Part shown: one piece after another, positions 26,281 through 35,466 of the stretch
How positions within the stretch are numbered: position 1 is the stretch's first letter
Layout: every line of letters begins with the position of its first letter
DNA from: Pantoea alhagi
GTDB taxonomy: Bacteria > Pseudomonadota > Gammaproteobacteria > Enterobacterales > Enterobacteriaceae
Assembly: GCF_002101395.1 (NCBI RefSeq)
Contig: NZ_CP019706.1
Span: 1,116,001-1,180,000 of the forward strand
Direction: 5' to 3'
Length of the DNA: 64,000 nt
Program-made: the position numbers and the translations under genes
The notes under the pieces: generated by a model
What the model was told of the DNA's origin: nothing
The model's input: only the letters and a program-made list of their open reading frames with translations
Database searches by the model: none

Positions 26281-28230
26281 CTAAACCCGAACTCTTTGCG
26301 AATATTTTTTCACATTACTATTAACCAGTTGTGAAGTAGAGAAAAAGTCGCCCTGGCCACCTGCAACACCAAGCGCTGACAGCGTTTGCCACTCTTCCCG
26401 CGTTCTGACGCCTGCGGCGAAAACCTGCGCCGGCGTCATGCTACACACCTCAATTAAGCTTTTCACAAACAGCTGATTTTCAGTTCGTCGTTCAATATTA
26501 CGCACCAGACCCGGATGAAGCTTAATAAGCTCAACGCCCGCCTGGGTAATATAGGCGGTGCTGACTACCGTTAAGCCAGCCTGGCTGACCGCCAGACGAC
26601 AGCCAAAACCTTTAAGCAATCGCAGCGCCGGTTGCAAACGATTGAAGTGTTGACACACTTCTGCCTCAGCAAGTTCAAATAAAAAACGTTGCCGCTGCGA
26701 TTTAGTACACTGCAGCAGCATATCACGCAGCGTTCGCTGAAATGTCGGCTGTAATAATGAATCAATCGTCATCGGCACCGCCAGCGTCTCTTCCGGCCAG
26801 CAGGCAGAGAGCGTCATAATACGCTGCATCAGCTGATGGTCGTACGCCTCAGCCAGTCCCATCTGCTGTACTAACGGCATAAACTCTGCTGCCTGCAGCT
26901 CTTTTTCGCCGTCAAAAATGCGCGGCAACATCTCACGATGATGCACCCGACCATCGCGCAGTACGGCCGGCTTTTGATAGAGCCGTGGGCCGCCGCGCTT
27001 CAGCGTATGCTCCAGCAGCGTACGCCATTTAACGCTGCCGCGTCCGCCATCCACATCCGTTCCTTCCGCCGTCACCCATGTGTTGCCGCCCTGCAACGCA
27101 GCATGGCGTGTGGCCTGCTCAACGCTCTCCATCACCTGTTGTGTGGTTTGTCCGCTACGCCAGGCGCTAATGCCGATATGAATCATATTTTGCCGATCGA
27201 TCATTACCGTCGGCGGCAGCGCATCAACCGCTTTGATTAGCTGAGCCGCGATGCCGTCCGCCTCTTTTAGCGTGCGGTGCGGCAACAGCACCATAAAATC
27301 ACTGCGAAAATAGCGCGCCAGAAGAGCGCCGGAATAGCGCATAACAAACGTCGAAAGCATATTGACCAGGGAAAAGAGATAATCCTGTACCGCCCCGCTA
27401 CCCCATCTTTCACTCAGGCTGTCGAAATCGGGCAGACGGATCATCATTACCACACCGTGCGTGCCCACTTTTTCCTGATCTTCTAATAGGGTCGCCAGTT
27501 GATTATCAAAAAAGAGCCGATTATTCAGGCCGGTCGCCGCATCCTGCGCAGTAAAGGCGCGGATAAGGGTATCAATGCGGGTACGCTGCTCGCCCGCTTC
27601 CAGGAGATCGTCCAGCAGCAGATCGATAGCCGTGGAGGCTTTCGATGGCCACTCATTGACGTTGCCGCGGCCAATCCCACGCCGTTCGCCGTCAATAATG
27701 CGTTCTGCTCGCTTTTCCAGGCTCTCCATTCCTTTGAGCTGACGCCATAACCAGCGCTGTGTAGGCACCAGCAGCAGCAACATAAATGCCGCTACCAGCA
27801 CAACGGCAATAATCACCGAGGAACCGATAAAAGATTTAAACCAGGTATTCGCCGGATCAAGTACCTCAACACGCAATACCCAGCCGGGCTGATGCATTAG
27901 CGGCAGATCGTAACGGCGGAAGCGATTGGGAACGTCATCAAGTAGAGGATACTGACGGTGAGAAAGCGCAAGAATGGCTTTTTCTTTCCCGAGGATCTGT
28001 AAGCGTTCTATATCCATAAGCGGCATTGTACGCCGTAGCCATGGCGTCAGCTCGGCAGGACTTTGGGTCAGCAGCGCCTGATCCACTTCTGTTTTCAGCG
28101 TCTCTATCTGCTGCTCAGCCCATTCGCTACGTAGCCAGAAAAAGCTCAGCGTGCTGCCCGCCAACATTAATACTATTGCCAGAGTAATAAGCAGCGTTAC
28201 AAACGCTGAGAGTTTTGTGGTTGATCGCAT
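26281..28230 (-). CDS. csrD: RNase E specificity factor CsrD
   Basis: A 649-residue membrane protein (E. coli CsrD is 646). Two N-terminal membrane segments (about 8-32 and 136-158) bracket a periplasmic part, then a HAMP-like linker, a degenerate GGDEF domain in which the signature is RSDF (ARYFRSDFMVLLP), and a degenerate EAL domain with REM at the signature site (HHREMLPR). Both signatures are lost, so it should neither make nor break cyclic-di-GMP. In E. coli CsrD directs RNase E to the CsrB and CsrC sRNAs, raising free CsrA. It is divergent from acuI. Confidence 0.95.
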   Translation of the reverse strand: MRSTTKLSAFVTLLITLAIVLMLAGSTLSFFWLRSEWAEQQIETLKTEVDQALLTQSPAELTPWLRRTMPLMDIERLQILGKEKAILALSHRQYPLLDDVPNRFRRYDLPLMHQPGWVLRVEVLDPANTWFKSFIGSSVIIAVVLVAAFMLLLLVPTQRWLWRQLKGMESLEKRAERIIDGERRGIGRGNVNEWPSKASTAIDLLLDDLLEAGEQRTRIDTLIRAFTAQDAATGLNNRLFFDNQLATLLEDQEKVGTHGVVMMIRLPDFDSLSERWGSGAVQDYLFSLVNMLSTFVMRYSGALLARYFRSDFMVLLPHRTLKEADGIAAQLIKAVDALPPTVMIDRQNMIHIGISAWRSGQTTQQVMESVEQATRHAALQGGNTWVTAEGTDVDGGRGSVKWRTLLEHTLKRGGPRLYQKPAVLRDGRVHHREMLPRIFDGEKELQAAEFMPLVQQMGLAEAYDHQLMQRIMTLSACWPEETLAVPMTIDSLLQPTFQRTLRDMLLQCTKSQRQRFLFELAEAEVCQHFNRLQPALRLLKGFGCRLAVSQAGLTVVSTAYITQAGVELIKLHPGLVRNIERRTENQLFVKSLIEVCSMTPAQVFAAGVRTREEWQTLSALGVAGGQGDFFSTSQLVNSNVKKYSQRVRV

Positions 28231-28443
28231 CCCTGTGCCTTTTTCACTGCGTTATGACTACGCCGCCACGATGAGAAGCGGGTGTCAGAGGGTAAACATA
28301 TGGAGGTTATTCGCCCGGCCAGCGCTAAAAAAATCAATAGCCTGCGATTTATTTGCGGCGGGTCAGCCTCTGCTACCATTCGGCGAGTATAGTTGCCAAA
28401 GACTTTATCGTTACCATCGACTAACAAAATTCAGGAGAATCTC

Positions 28444-29427
28444 ATGCAGGCTTTACTGATTGAACAAGCTGACGGCGCTTATCACGCAGCGCTGAGCGAT
28501 ATTTCGCCACAGCAGCTGCCGCCAGGTAATGTGACCGTAGATGTTAGCTGGTCGGGCATCAACTATAAAGATGCGCTGGCAATTACCGGTAAAGGCAAAA
28601 TTATTCGCCAGTTTCCGATGGTGCCCGGCATCGACTTTGCAGGCACCGTGCACCACAGCGAAGATCCACGCTTCCATGTGGGACAGCAGGTTTTACTAAC
28701 CGGCTTTGGCGTGGGTGAAACGCACTGGGGCGGCCTGGCGGAACAGGCGCGAGTCGATGGCGACTGGCTGGTGCCGCTGCCGGAAGGACTGACGGCGCGT
28801 CAGGCCATGATTTTGGGCACGGCGGGTTTTACTGCCATGCTGTGCGTTATGGCGCTGGAGGAAGGCGGCATTACCCCGGATAAAGGTGATGTACTGGTGA
28901 CCGGTGCCAGCGGCGGCGTCGGCAGTACGGCAGTGGCTCTGCTCAGCGCGCTGGGCTATCAGGTCACCGCCGTCAGCGGCCGGGAAAGCAATACGGATTA
29001 CTTGCGTCAGCTTGGTGCTGTAAAAGTCCTGCCGCGCAGCGAGTTTGCAACTGAAAGCCGCCCGCTGGAGAAACAGCGCTGGGCAGGCGCGATCGATACC
29101 GTTGGTGATAAGGTGCTGGCCTCGGTGCTGGCGCAAATGCACTATTCCGGCGTGGTGGCCGCCTGTGGTTTGGCTGGCGGATCAGCGCTGCCCACCTCTG
29201 TCATGCCTTTTATTCTGCGCAATGTTCGTTTGCAGGGTGTGGATTCGGTGCAAACGCCAGCGCCCCGACGGATTGAAGCCTGGAAACGCCTGGTGAAAAC
29301 CATACCGGCCAGTTTCTTTCAACAGGCCACCACCGAGGTGACTTTATCGGCAGCGGCTGATGCCGCCCAGCGCCTGCTGGATAATCAAGTCACGGGTCGT
29401 ACGCTGGTGAAAATCGCTCAGGGATAA
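28444..29427 (+). CDS. acuI: acrylyl-CoA reductase AcuI (YhdH family)
   Basis: A 327-residue zinc-free medium-chain reductase (E. coli AcuI is 324). The Rossmann motif TGASGGVGSTAVALLSALGY is near residue 155. AcuI reduces acrylyl-CoA to propionyl-CoA with NADPH, which removes the toxic acrylyl-CoA. A longer frame from 28393 exists, but the ATG at 28444 has an AGGAG ribosome site 8 bases upstream and the family N-terminus MQALLIEQ. It is divergent from csrD and probably a single-gene unit. Confidence 0.95.
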   Translation: MQALLIEQADGAYHAALSDISPQQLPPGNVTVDVSWSGINYKDALAITGKGKIIRQFPMVPGIDFAGTVHHSEDPRFHVGQQVLLTGFGVGETHWGGLAEQARVDGDWLVPLPEGLTARQAMILGTAGFTAMLCVMALEEGGITPDKGDVLVTGASGGVGSTAVALLSALGYQVTAVSGRESNTDYLRQLGAVKVLPRSEFATESRPLEKQRWAGAIDTVGDKVLASVLAQMHYSGVVAACGLAGGSALPTSVMPFILRNVRLQGVDSVQTPAPRRIEAWKRLVKTIPASFFQQATTEVTLSAAADAAQRLLDNQVTGRTLVKIAQG

Positions 29428-29545
29428 AGCACGCCAGGAAATTTCATATTTTCACCTGAAAAACTGCGCTGGTTCGACGTTTTGCTTCATGCTTAGTTAT
29501 CTGCTCTCCGCCAGCGCTGCGGAGAGCCTGCACAGGAGTAGAACC

Positions 29546-30550
29546 ATGAAGCCGGTAAATAAGCTCACCGAAGCGGATGTCACCCCCGAAACGATTTTCC
29601 ACCAGCAGCGTCGTCAGGTGCTTAAGGCGCTGGGTTTGGGCGCGGCGGCGCTCAGCGTGCCGGGAGGCGCACGTGCCGATGTGCTTTCCTGGTTCAGGGG
29701 CAACGATCGTCCGCCTGCGCCCGCTGGCCGCCCGCTGGATTTCAGCAAACCCGAGGCGTGGCAGGCCGCGTTGCCGCTCACGCCAGAAGACAAAGTCAGC
29801 GGTTACAACAATTTTTATGAATTTGGTCTGGATAAAGCGGACCCTGCCGCCAACGCCGGCACGCTGAAAACTGAAAACTGGAAAATCCGCATCGACGGTG
29901 AAGTGGCGAAACCGCTCACGCTGGATATGGACGATATCTTTAAACGCTTTCCCCAGCAGCAGCGTATTTACCGTATGCGCTGCGTGGAGGCCTGGTCGAT
30001 GGTGATCCCCTGGGTCGGCTTCGAGCTGGGCGCGTTGCTGAAAGCCGTTGAACCCACCAGTCATGCGCGCTATGTCGCTTTCCAGACGCTTTATGCGCCC
30101 GACCAGATGCCAGGTCAAAAAGATCGCTTTATTGGCGGTGGACTGGATTATCCCTATGTTGAAGGACTGCGTCTGGATGAAGCGATGCATCCGCTGACGC
30201 TGCTTACCACCGGCGTTTACGGCAAAGCGCTGCCGCCGCAAAACGGCGCTCCGATCCGCCTGACGGTACCGTGGAAGTATGGTTTTAAAGGCATTAAATC
30301 GATTGTTCATATCAGGCTAACGCGTGAGCAGCCGCCAACGACCTGGAATCAGCTGGCGCCGAATGAGTACGGCTTCTTTGCCAACGTCAACCCGCATGTG
30401 GACCATCCGCGTTGGTCGCAGGCCAGCGAACGCTTTATCGGCAGCGGCGGCATTCTGGATGTGAAACGTCAGCCGACGCAGCTCTTTAACGGCTATGCCG
30501 GGCAGGTTGCTTCGCTCTACCGCGGGCTTGATTTAAGGGAGAATTACTGA
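29546..30550 (+). CDS. msrP: periplasmic methionine sulfoxide reductase catalytic subunit MsrP
   Basis: A 334-residue molybdoenzyme (E. coli MsrP/YedY has the same length). A Tat signal is visible: RRQVLKALG at residues 22-30, then a hydrophobic stretch ending in GGARADV. Cys146 (RMRCVEAW) is the molybdenum ligand in the sulfite oxidase fold. MsrP reduces protein-bound methionine sulfoxide in the periplasm with electrons from MsrQ. The ATG at 29546 has an AGGAG ribosome site. It abuts msrQ with no gap. In E. coli msrPQ lies elsewhere on the chromosome. Confidence 0.97.
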   Translation: MKPVNKLTEADVTPETIFHQQRRQVLKALGLGAAALSVPGGARADVLSWFRGNDRPPAPAGRPLDFSKPEAWQAALPLTPEDKVSGYNNFYEFGLDKADPAANAGTLKTENWKIRIDGEVAKPLTLDMDDIFKRFPQQQRIYRMRCVEAWSMVIPWVGFELGALLKAVEPTSHARYVAFQTLYAPDQMPGQKDRFIGGGLDYPYVEGLRLDEAMHPLTLLTTGVYGKALPPQNGAPIRLTVPWKYGFKGIKSIVHIRLTREQPPTTWNQLAPNEYGFFANVNPHVDHPRWSQASERFIGSGGILDVKRQPTQLFNGYAGQVASLYRGLDLRENY

Positions 30551-31156
30551 GTGCGCCTGACGTTAAAACAGATAACGGGGCTGAAGGTTCTGCTGCACCT
30601 GGCGGGATTACTGCCCTTGCTGTGGCTGATATTTTCCATCGTGCAGGGCACAGGATTTAGCGCCGATCCGGCAAAAGATATTCAGCATTTTACCGGGCGT
30701 ATGGCGCTAAAGTTTTTGCTGGCTACGCTGCTGGTGTCCCCGCTGGCGCGCTATGGCCGTCAGCCGCTGCTGATTCGTGTACGCCGCCTGCTGGGTTTAT
30801 GGTGCTTTGCCTGGGCTACGCTGCATCTGGTGAGCTATGCGCTGCTGGAACTGGGGATCAGTAATCTGTCGCTGCTGGGTTCAGAGCTTATTTCACGTCC
30901 CTATTTAACGCTGGGCATTATCAGCTGGGCGATTCTGCTGGCGCTGGCGGTAACCTCGTTACAAAAATTCCAGCGTAAAATGGGGACTCGCTGGCAAACG
31001 CTGCATAACTTTGTCTATCTGGTGGCGATTCTCGCGCCAGTTCACTATATCTGGTCGGTAAAAGTGATCTCTCCGCAGCCGCTTATTTACGCATTACTGG
31101 CAATAATCCTGCTGGCCTGGCGTTATAAGAAACTTCGCCGATGGTGGTCTAAATAG
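30551..31156 (+). CDS. msrQ: heme-binding membrane subunit MsrQ
   Basis: A 201-residue inner-membrane b-type cytochrome (E. coli 211) with about six membrane segments. His residues lie in the segments (QHFTGRMALKF, LWCFAWATLHL, LHNFVYLVAILAPVHYIWSV) and fit heme ligation. It passes electrons from the quinone pool or flavin reductase to MsrP. It starts with GTG immediately after the msrP TGA, so the two are translationally coupled. Confidence 0.95.
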   Translation: MRLTLKQITGLKVLLHLAGLLPLLWLIFSIVQGTGFSADPAKDIQHFTGRMALKFLLATLLVSPLARYGRQPLLIRVRRLLGLWCFAWATLHLVSYALLELGISNLSLLGSELISRPYLTLGIISWAILLALAVTSLQKFQRKMGTRWQTLHNFVYLVAILAPVHYIWSVKVISPQPLIYALLAIILLAWRYKKLRRWWSK

Positions 31157-31274
31157 CGGCATAATTTGTGCCGCATCCCACATATCTGTCTAACTCCCAG
31201 GAAACTTTTGCCACCCGCGTTGATAATCTCCGCAGATACGACCAGTATTTAGCTGCGAAAAGTAACGAAATAGA

Positions 31275-31280
31275 TATAAT
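31275..31280 (+). promoter_or_regulatory. putative -10 box for aroQ-accB-accC
   Basis: A perfect TATAAT followed by a GC-rich discriminator (GCCCGGC) lies 111 bases before the aroQ start, in the 234-base gap after msrQ. No strong -35 sits at the usual distance. The GC-rich discriminator would suit growth-rate or stringent control. Confidence 0.45.
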
Positions 31281-31390
31281 GCCCGGCTTCGGTTGCTATG
31301 AAAGACTCTTTTCACTTCAGAAAGGTGACAAATGGCTTTTCACGAGGTATTTTACGCGATGCCTCACTTATTGCAGGAGATAGCAGCAAA

Positions 31391-31843
31391 ATGGCGCATG
31401 ATTTTCATATTCTGCTCTTGAATGGCCCCAACCTCAATTTATTGGGGACGCGTGAGCCAGACAAATATGGGCACGACACGCTGTCCGGGATCGTAGACGA
31501 TCTGACATCGCAGGCCAGCGCGTTAAATGTGAAATTAAGCCATTTACAGTCGAATGCAGAACACGTTCTGATTGATCGTATTCACGAGGCGAAAGGCAAT
31601 GTTGATTACATCATTATCAACCCGGCGGCGTTCACGCATACCAGCGTAGCGCTACGTGATGCGTTGCTGGCGGTGGATATTCCCTTTATTGAGGTACATA
31701 TCACCAACGTGCATGCCCGTGAGTCTTTCCGCCACCATTCCTGGCTTTCTGATATTGCTGCCGGCGTAATCTGTGGACTTGGCGTCGACGGTTACTCCTG
31801 GGCTTTACAAACGGCAGTAAAACGCCTGTCAAAATCAAATTAA
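31391..31843 (+). CDS. aroQ: type II 3-dehydroquinate dehydratase
   Basis: A 150-residue type II dehydroquinase, which dehydrates 3-dehydroquinate to 3-dehydroshikimate in the shikimate pathway. The family N-terminus LLNGPNLNLLGTREPDKYG carries the active-site Arg and Tyr; INPAAFTH and HITNVHARESFRHHS hold the other active-site residues. E. coli uses an unrelated type I enzyme (aroD) and has no gene here. The longer frame from 31298 is rejected because the family begins at MAHDFHILLLNGPN. It lies 21 bases before accB, so it is probably co-transcribed with accBC. Confidence 0.97.
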   Translation: MAHDFHILLLNGPNLNLLGTREPDKYGHDTLSGIVDDLTSQASALNVKLSHLQSNAEHVLIDRIHEAKGNVDYIIINPAAFTHTSVALRDALLAVDIPFIEVHITNVHARESFRHHSWLSDIAAGVICGLGVDGYSWALQTAVKRLSKSN

Positions 31844-31864
31844 ACAGAGTACGGAACCACACTC

Positions 31865-32332
31865 ATGGATATTCGTAAGATTAAAAAACTGATCGAACTG
31901 GTTGAAGAATCCGGTATCGCTGAACTTGAAATTTCCGAAGGCGAAGAATCAGTTCGTATCAGCCGCGCACCTGCAGCCGCTCCTTATCCCATGATGCAAC
32001 AGGCTTACGCCGTACCGGCTCCGCAGCCGGCGCTGGCGACCGCCGTTGCCCCAGCCAGCGCGCCGGCTATCGAAGCGCCTGCCGCCGCTGAACTGAGTGG
32101 TCACATTGTTCGCTCACCAATGGTCGGGACGTTCTACCGTACCCCGAGCCCGGACGCTAAAGCGTTTGTTGAAGTGGGCCAGAAGGTGAATATCGGCGAT
32201 ACCCTGTGCATCGTTGAAGCCATGAAAATGATGAACCAGATCGAAGCAGACAAGGCGGGCGTGGTTAAAGCTATCCTGGTCGAGAGCGGTCAACCTGTTG
32301 AGTTTGACGAGCCCCTGGTCGTCATCGAATAA
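31865..32332 (+). CDS. accB: biotin carboxyl carrier protein of acetyl-CoA carboxylase
   Basis: A 155-residue protein with an N-terminal dimerisation/assembly part (about 1-40), an Ala/Pro-rich linker (about 38-75), and the biotinyl domain. The biotin attachment site is Lys121 in EAMKMMN, and the thumb-like insert SPMVGTFYRTPSPDA, typical of AccB, is present. It carries carboxybiotin between biotin carboxylase and the AccAD transferase in fatty acid synthesis. It is 11 bases before accC. E. coli AccB represses its own operon. Confidence 0.99.
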   Translation: MDIRKIKKLIELVEESGIAELEISEGEESVRISRAPAAAPYPMMQQAYAVPAPQPALATAVAPASAPAIEAPAAAELSGHIVRSPMVGTFYRTPSPDAKAFVEVGQKVNIGDTLCIVEAMKMMNQIEADKAGVVKAILVESGQPVEFDEPLVVIE

Positions 32333-32343
32333 CGAGGCGAACC

Positions 32344-33693
32344 ATGCTGGATAAAATTGTTATTGCCAACCGTGGTGAGATTGCCCTGCGTATTTTGCGT
32401 GCCTGCAAAGAATTAGGCATCAAAACCGTTGCAGTACACTCCACCGCGGATCGTGATTTAAAACATGTGCTGTTGGCAGACGAGACTGTTTGTATCGGTC
32501 CGGCGCCGTCTGTAAAAAGCTATCTGAATATTCCGGCATTGATCTCCGCTGCGGAAATCACCGGCGCGGTAGCGATTCACCCGGGCTACGGCTTCCTGTC
32601 AGAAAACGCTGATTTTGCCGAGCAGGTTGAGCGCTCCGGCTTTATTTTCATCGGTCCTCGTGCCGAAACGATTCGTCTGATGGGCGATAAAGTTTCCGCG
32701 ATTAACGCGATGAAAAAAGCGGGCGTGCCTTGCGTACCTGGCTCTGACGGCCCGCTGGGCGATGATATGGATAAGAACCGGGCGATCGCGAAACGTATCG
32801 GCTATCCGGTTATTATCAAAGCCTCCGGCGGCGGCGGCGGACGCGGTATGCGCGTTGTCCGCAGCGATAAAGAACTGGAAAACTCCATCAGCATGACGCG
32901 TGCGGAAGCGAAAGCCGCTTTCAACAACGACATGGTTTATATGGAGAAGTACCTGGAAAACCCGCGCCACATCGAAATTCAGGTGTTGGCTGACGGCCAG
33001 GGCAACGCGATCTATCTGGCTGAACGCGACTGTTCTATGCAGCGCCGTCACCAGAAAGTCGTGGAAGAAGCGCCAGCACCAGGTATTACCGCTGAAATGC
33101 GCCGTTATATCGGTGAGCGCTGCACCCAGGCCTGCGTTGAGATCGGCTATCGCGGCGCGGGTACTTTTGAATTCCTGTATGAAAACGGCGAGTTCTACTT
33201 TATTGAGATGAACACCCGTATTCAGGTTGAGCATCCGGTGACCGAAATGATTACCGGCGTGGATCTGATCAAAGAGCAGCTGCGTGTCGCTGCAGGTCAG
33301 CCGCTGTCGATCAAACAGGAAGAAGTGGTGGTGAAAGGCCACGCGGTGGAGTGCCGTATCAACGCGGAAGATCCGAATACGTTCCTGCCAAGTCCGGGCA
33401 AAATCACGCGCTTCCATGCGCCGGGTGGTTTTGGTGTACGTTGGGAATCGCATATTTATGCCGGTTACACCGTGCCGCCGTACTATGACTCCATGATTGG
33501 CAAGCTGATCACTTACGGTGAAAACCGTGATGTGGCGATTGCCCGCATGAAAAACGCGCTGGCTGAGCTGATCATCGACGGGATTAAAACCAACGTCGAA
33601 CTGCAGATGAAGATCATGTGCGATGAAAACTTCCAGCACGGTGGTACCAATATCCACTATCTGGAGAAAAAGCTGGGTCTGGCAGAGAAATAA
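32344..33693 (+). CDS. accC: biotin carboxylase subunit of acetyl-CoA carboxylase
   Basis: A 449-residue ATP-grasp enzyme, the E. coli length. The N-terminal domain starts MLDKIVIANRGEIALRI, the glycine-rich ATP loop is ASGGGGGRGMRVV near residue 160, and the active site includes FIEMNTRIQVEHPVTE near residue 285. It carboxylates the biotin on AccB with ATP and bicarbonate, the first step of fatty acid synthesis. A terminator follows at 33714-33737. Confidence 0.99.
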   Translation: MLDKIVIANRGEIALRILRACKELGIKTVAVHSTADRDLKHVLLADETVCIGPAPSVKSYLNIPALISAAEITGAVAIHPGYGFLSENADFAEQVERSGFIFIGPRAETIRLMGDKVSAINAMKKAGVPCVPGSDGPLGDDMDKNRAIAKRIGYPVIIKASGGGGGRGMRVVRSDKELENSISMTRAEAKAAFNNDMVYMEKYLENPRHIEIQVLADGQGNAIYLAERDCSMQRRHQKVVEEAPAPGITAEMRRYIGERCTQACVEIGYRGAGTFEFLYENGEFYFIEMNTRIQVEHPVTEMITGVDLIKEQLRVAAGQPLSIKQEEVVVKGHAVECRINAEDPNTFLPSPGKITRFHAPGGFGVRWESHIYAGYTVPPYYDSMIGKLITYGENRDVAIARMKNALAELIIDGIKTNVELQMKIMCDENFQHGGTNIHYLEKKLGLAEK

Positions 33694-33713
33694 TTTTTCT
33701 GTTGTCCTGTCTG

Positions 33714-33737
33714 AGGCCGGCTTGTCCGGCCTTTTTT
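33714..33737 (+). terminator. intrinsic terminator of accBC
   Basis: A seven-base-pair GC-rich stem (AGGCCGG with CCGGCCT), five-base loop and a T6 run lie 21 bases after the accC stop. The yhdT start is only 17 bases further on, so yhdT-panF relies on readthrough or on a promoter inside accC. Confidence 0.85.
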
Positions 33738-33753
33738 CTTTCTGGTTTTGCTG

Positions 33754-34014
33754 ATGATGAAAAGCACTTCTCTCGATACGCGCTTTATTCAGGCACACCG
33801 TGAGGCCCGCTGGTCCTTCTGGCTGGCAGTGGCTTATCTTACCGTCTGGGCGCTTTCAGCCTGGCTGGGCGGTGTACAACCCGGCTTTACCGGCCTGCCG
33901 CGCTGGTTCGAGCTTTCCTGTCTGTTTGCGCCCCTGCTGTTTATTTTCCTGTGCTGGTTGATGGTTCGCGTCTGCTTCCGTGATATTCCGCTGGAGGATG
34001 AGGATGCAAACTGA
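33754..34014 (+). CDS. yhdT: small inner-membrane protein YhdT
   Basis: An 86-residue membrane protein (DUF997) with two hydrophobic segments (about 21-42 and 55-78) and the conserved ending FRDIPLEDEDAN. Its function is unknown; it always sits before panF in enterobacteria. The start is uncertain: ATG codons occur at 33754 and 33757, and neither has a good ribosome site. Its stop overlaps the panF start by 11 bases. Confidence 0.88.
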   Translation: MMKSTSLDTRFIQAHREARWSFWLAVAYLTVWALSAWLGGVQPGFTGLPRWFELSCLFAPLLFIFLCWLMVRVCFRDIPLEDEDAN

Positions 34015-35455
34015 AGTTATTCTTCCCCTGCTTGGTTACCTGCTGCTGATTGCCCTGCTCTCGGTCTACGCCATGCGTAAACGCCGTCAGGGAAACTTTC
34101 TTAACGAATATTTTCTTGGCGGGCGCTCTATGGGCGGCTTCGTACTGGCGATGACGCTGACCACTACCTATATCAGCGCCAGCTCCTTTATTGGCGGGCC
34201 TGGCGCAGCATATAAATATGGGCTGGGCTGGGTACTGCTGGCGATGATTCAGGTTCCCGCCGTCTGGTTATCGCTTGGCGTGCTGGGTAAAAAGTTCGCC
34301 ATTCTGGCGCGACGTTACAATGCGGTAACCCTTAACGATATGCTTTACGCGCGCTACCGCAGCTCGCTGGTGGTTTGGCTGGCCAGTATTAGCCTGCTGG
34401 TGGCGTTTGTTGGTGCCATGACCGTACAGTTTATCGGCGGCGCCCGGCTGCTGGAAACCGCAGCAGGCATTCCATACGATACCGGTTTGCTGATTTTCGG
34501 CGGCACCATTGCGCTCTATACCGCGTTCGGCGGTTTTCGTGCCAGCGTGCTGAACGATGCGATGCAGGGACTGGTGATGCTGATCGGCACCTTTTTGCTG
34601 CTGTTCGCCGTGATACATGAGGCAGGCGGTATGCATGCGGCGGTGAGTAAACTACAGCATATCGATCCGCGTCTGGTCACGCCGCAGGGCGTCGATAATA
34701 TTATTACGCCCACTTTTCTCTCTTCCTTTATTGTTCTGGTCTGTTTTGGCGTTATCGGCCTGCCCCATACCGCCGTGCGTTGCATCTCTTATAAAGACAG
34801 CAAAGCGGTGCATCGCGGCATTATCGTTGGCACGATTGTGGTTTCGGTGCTGGTTTTTGGTATGCATCTGGCCGGTGCGCTCGGTCGTGCGCTGTTGCCC
34901 GATCTGACTATCCCGGATCGGGTTATTCCCACCCTGATGCTGACCGTCCTGCCGCCCTTTGCCGCCGGGATCTTTCTGGCCGCGCCGATGGCGGCAATTA
35001 TGTCGACGATCAATGCTCAGCTGCTGCAATCCTCTGCAACGATCGTTAAAGATCTCTATCTGCGGCTTTATCCACAGCAGCTGGAGAACGAGCCACGGCT
35101 GCGCCGTCTTTCCGGCATCGTTACGCTGGTGCTGGGAATGCTGCTGCTGCTGGCGGCGTGGAATCCGCCCGATATGCTGATCTGGCTGAATCTGCTGGCG
35201 TTCGGCGGGCTGGAGGCGGTCTTTCTCTGGCCGCTGGTGTTAGGCCTCTATTGGGAAAAAGCCAATGCCGCTGGCGCTCTGAGCGCGATGATTGTCGGCG
35301 CGACCTGTTATACCCTGTTGGCAGCGCTGCAGCTGCAGCCAGCAGGCTTTCATCCTATCGTGCCGGCCCTGCTGTTAAGCCTGCTGGCATTTATTATCGG
35401 TAACCAGTTTGGTCGCCCGGCTTCAGCGTCGGACGCCTCCTCACTGTATGAATAA
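34004..35455 (+). CDS. panF: sodium/pantothenate symporter PanF
   Basis: A 483-residue member of the sodium:solute symporter family (SSS), the E. coli length, with about 12-13 membrane segments. The family signature GFRASVLNDAMQGLVMLIGT is near residue 180. It imports pantothenate, the coenzyme A precursor, with Na+. A GGAGGATGAGG ribosome site lies within the end of yhdT, and the genes overlap by 11 bases. prmA starts 11 bases after the stop. Confidence 0.97.
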   Translation: MQTEVILPLLGYLLLIALLSVYAMRKRRQGNFLNEYFLGGRSMGGFVLAMTLTTTYISASSFIGGPGAAYKYGLGWVLLAMIQVPAVWLSLGVLGKKFAILARRYNAVTLNDMLYARYRSSLVVWLASISLLVAFVGAMTVQFIGGARLLETAAGIPYDTGLLIFGGTIALYTAFGGFRASVLNDAMQGLVMLIGTFLLLFAVIHEAGGMHAAVSKLQHIDPRLVTPQGVDNIITPTFLSSFIVLVCFGVIGLPHTAVRCISYKDSKAVHRGIIVGTIVVSVLVFGMHLAGALGRALLPDLTIPDRVIPTLMLTVLPPFAAGIFLAAPMAAIMSTINAQLLQSSATIVKDLYLRLYPQQLENEPRLRRLSGIVTLVLGMLLLLAAWNPPDMLIWLNLLAFGGLEAVFLWPLVLGLYWEKANAAGALSAMIVGATCYTLLAALQLQPAGFHPIVPALLLSLLAFIIGNQFGRPASASDASSLYE

Positions 35456-35466
35456 AGAGAATCGCT

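Noticed and set aside
32599..33798. 399-codon minus-strand frame opposite accC
   Set aside because: It is the complement of a highly conserved gene with strong codon bias, rich in His, Phe and Arg, and matches no family. This is a typical antisense shadow.
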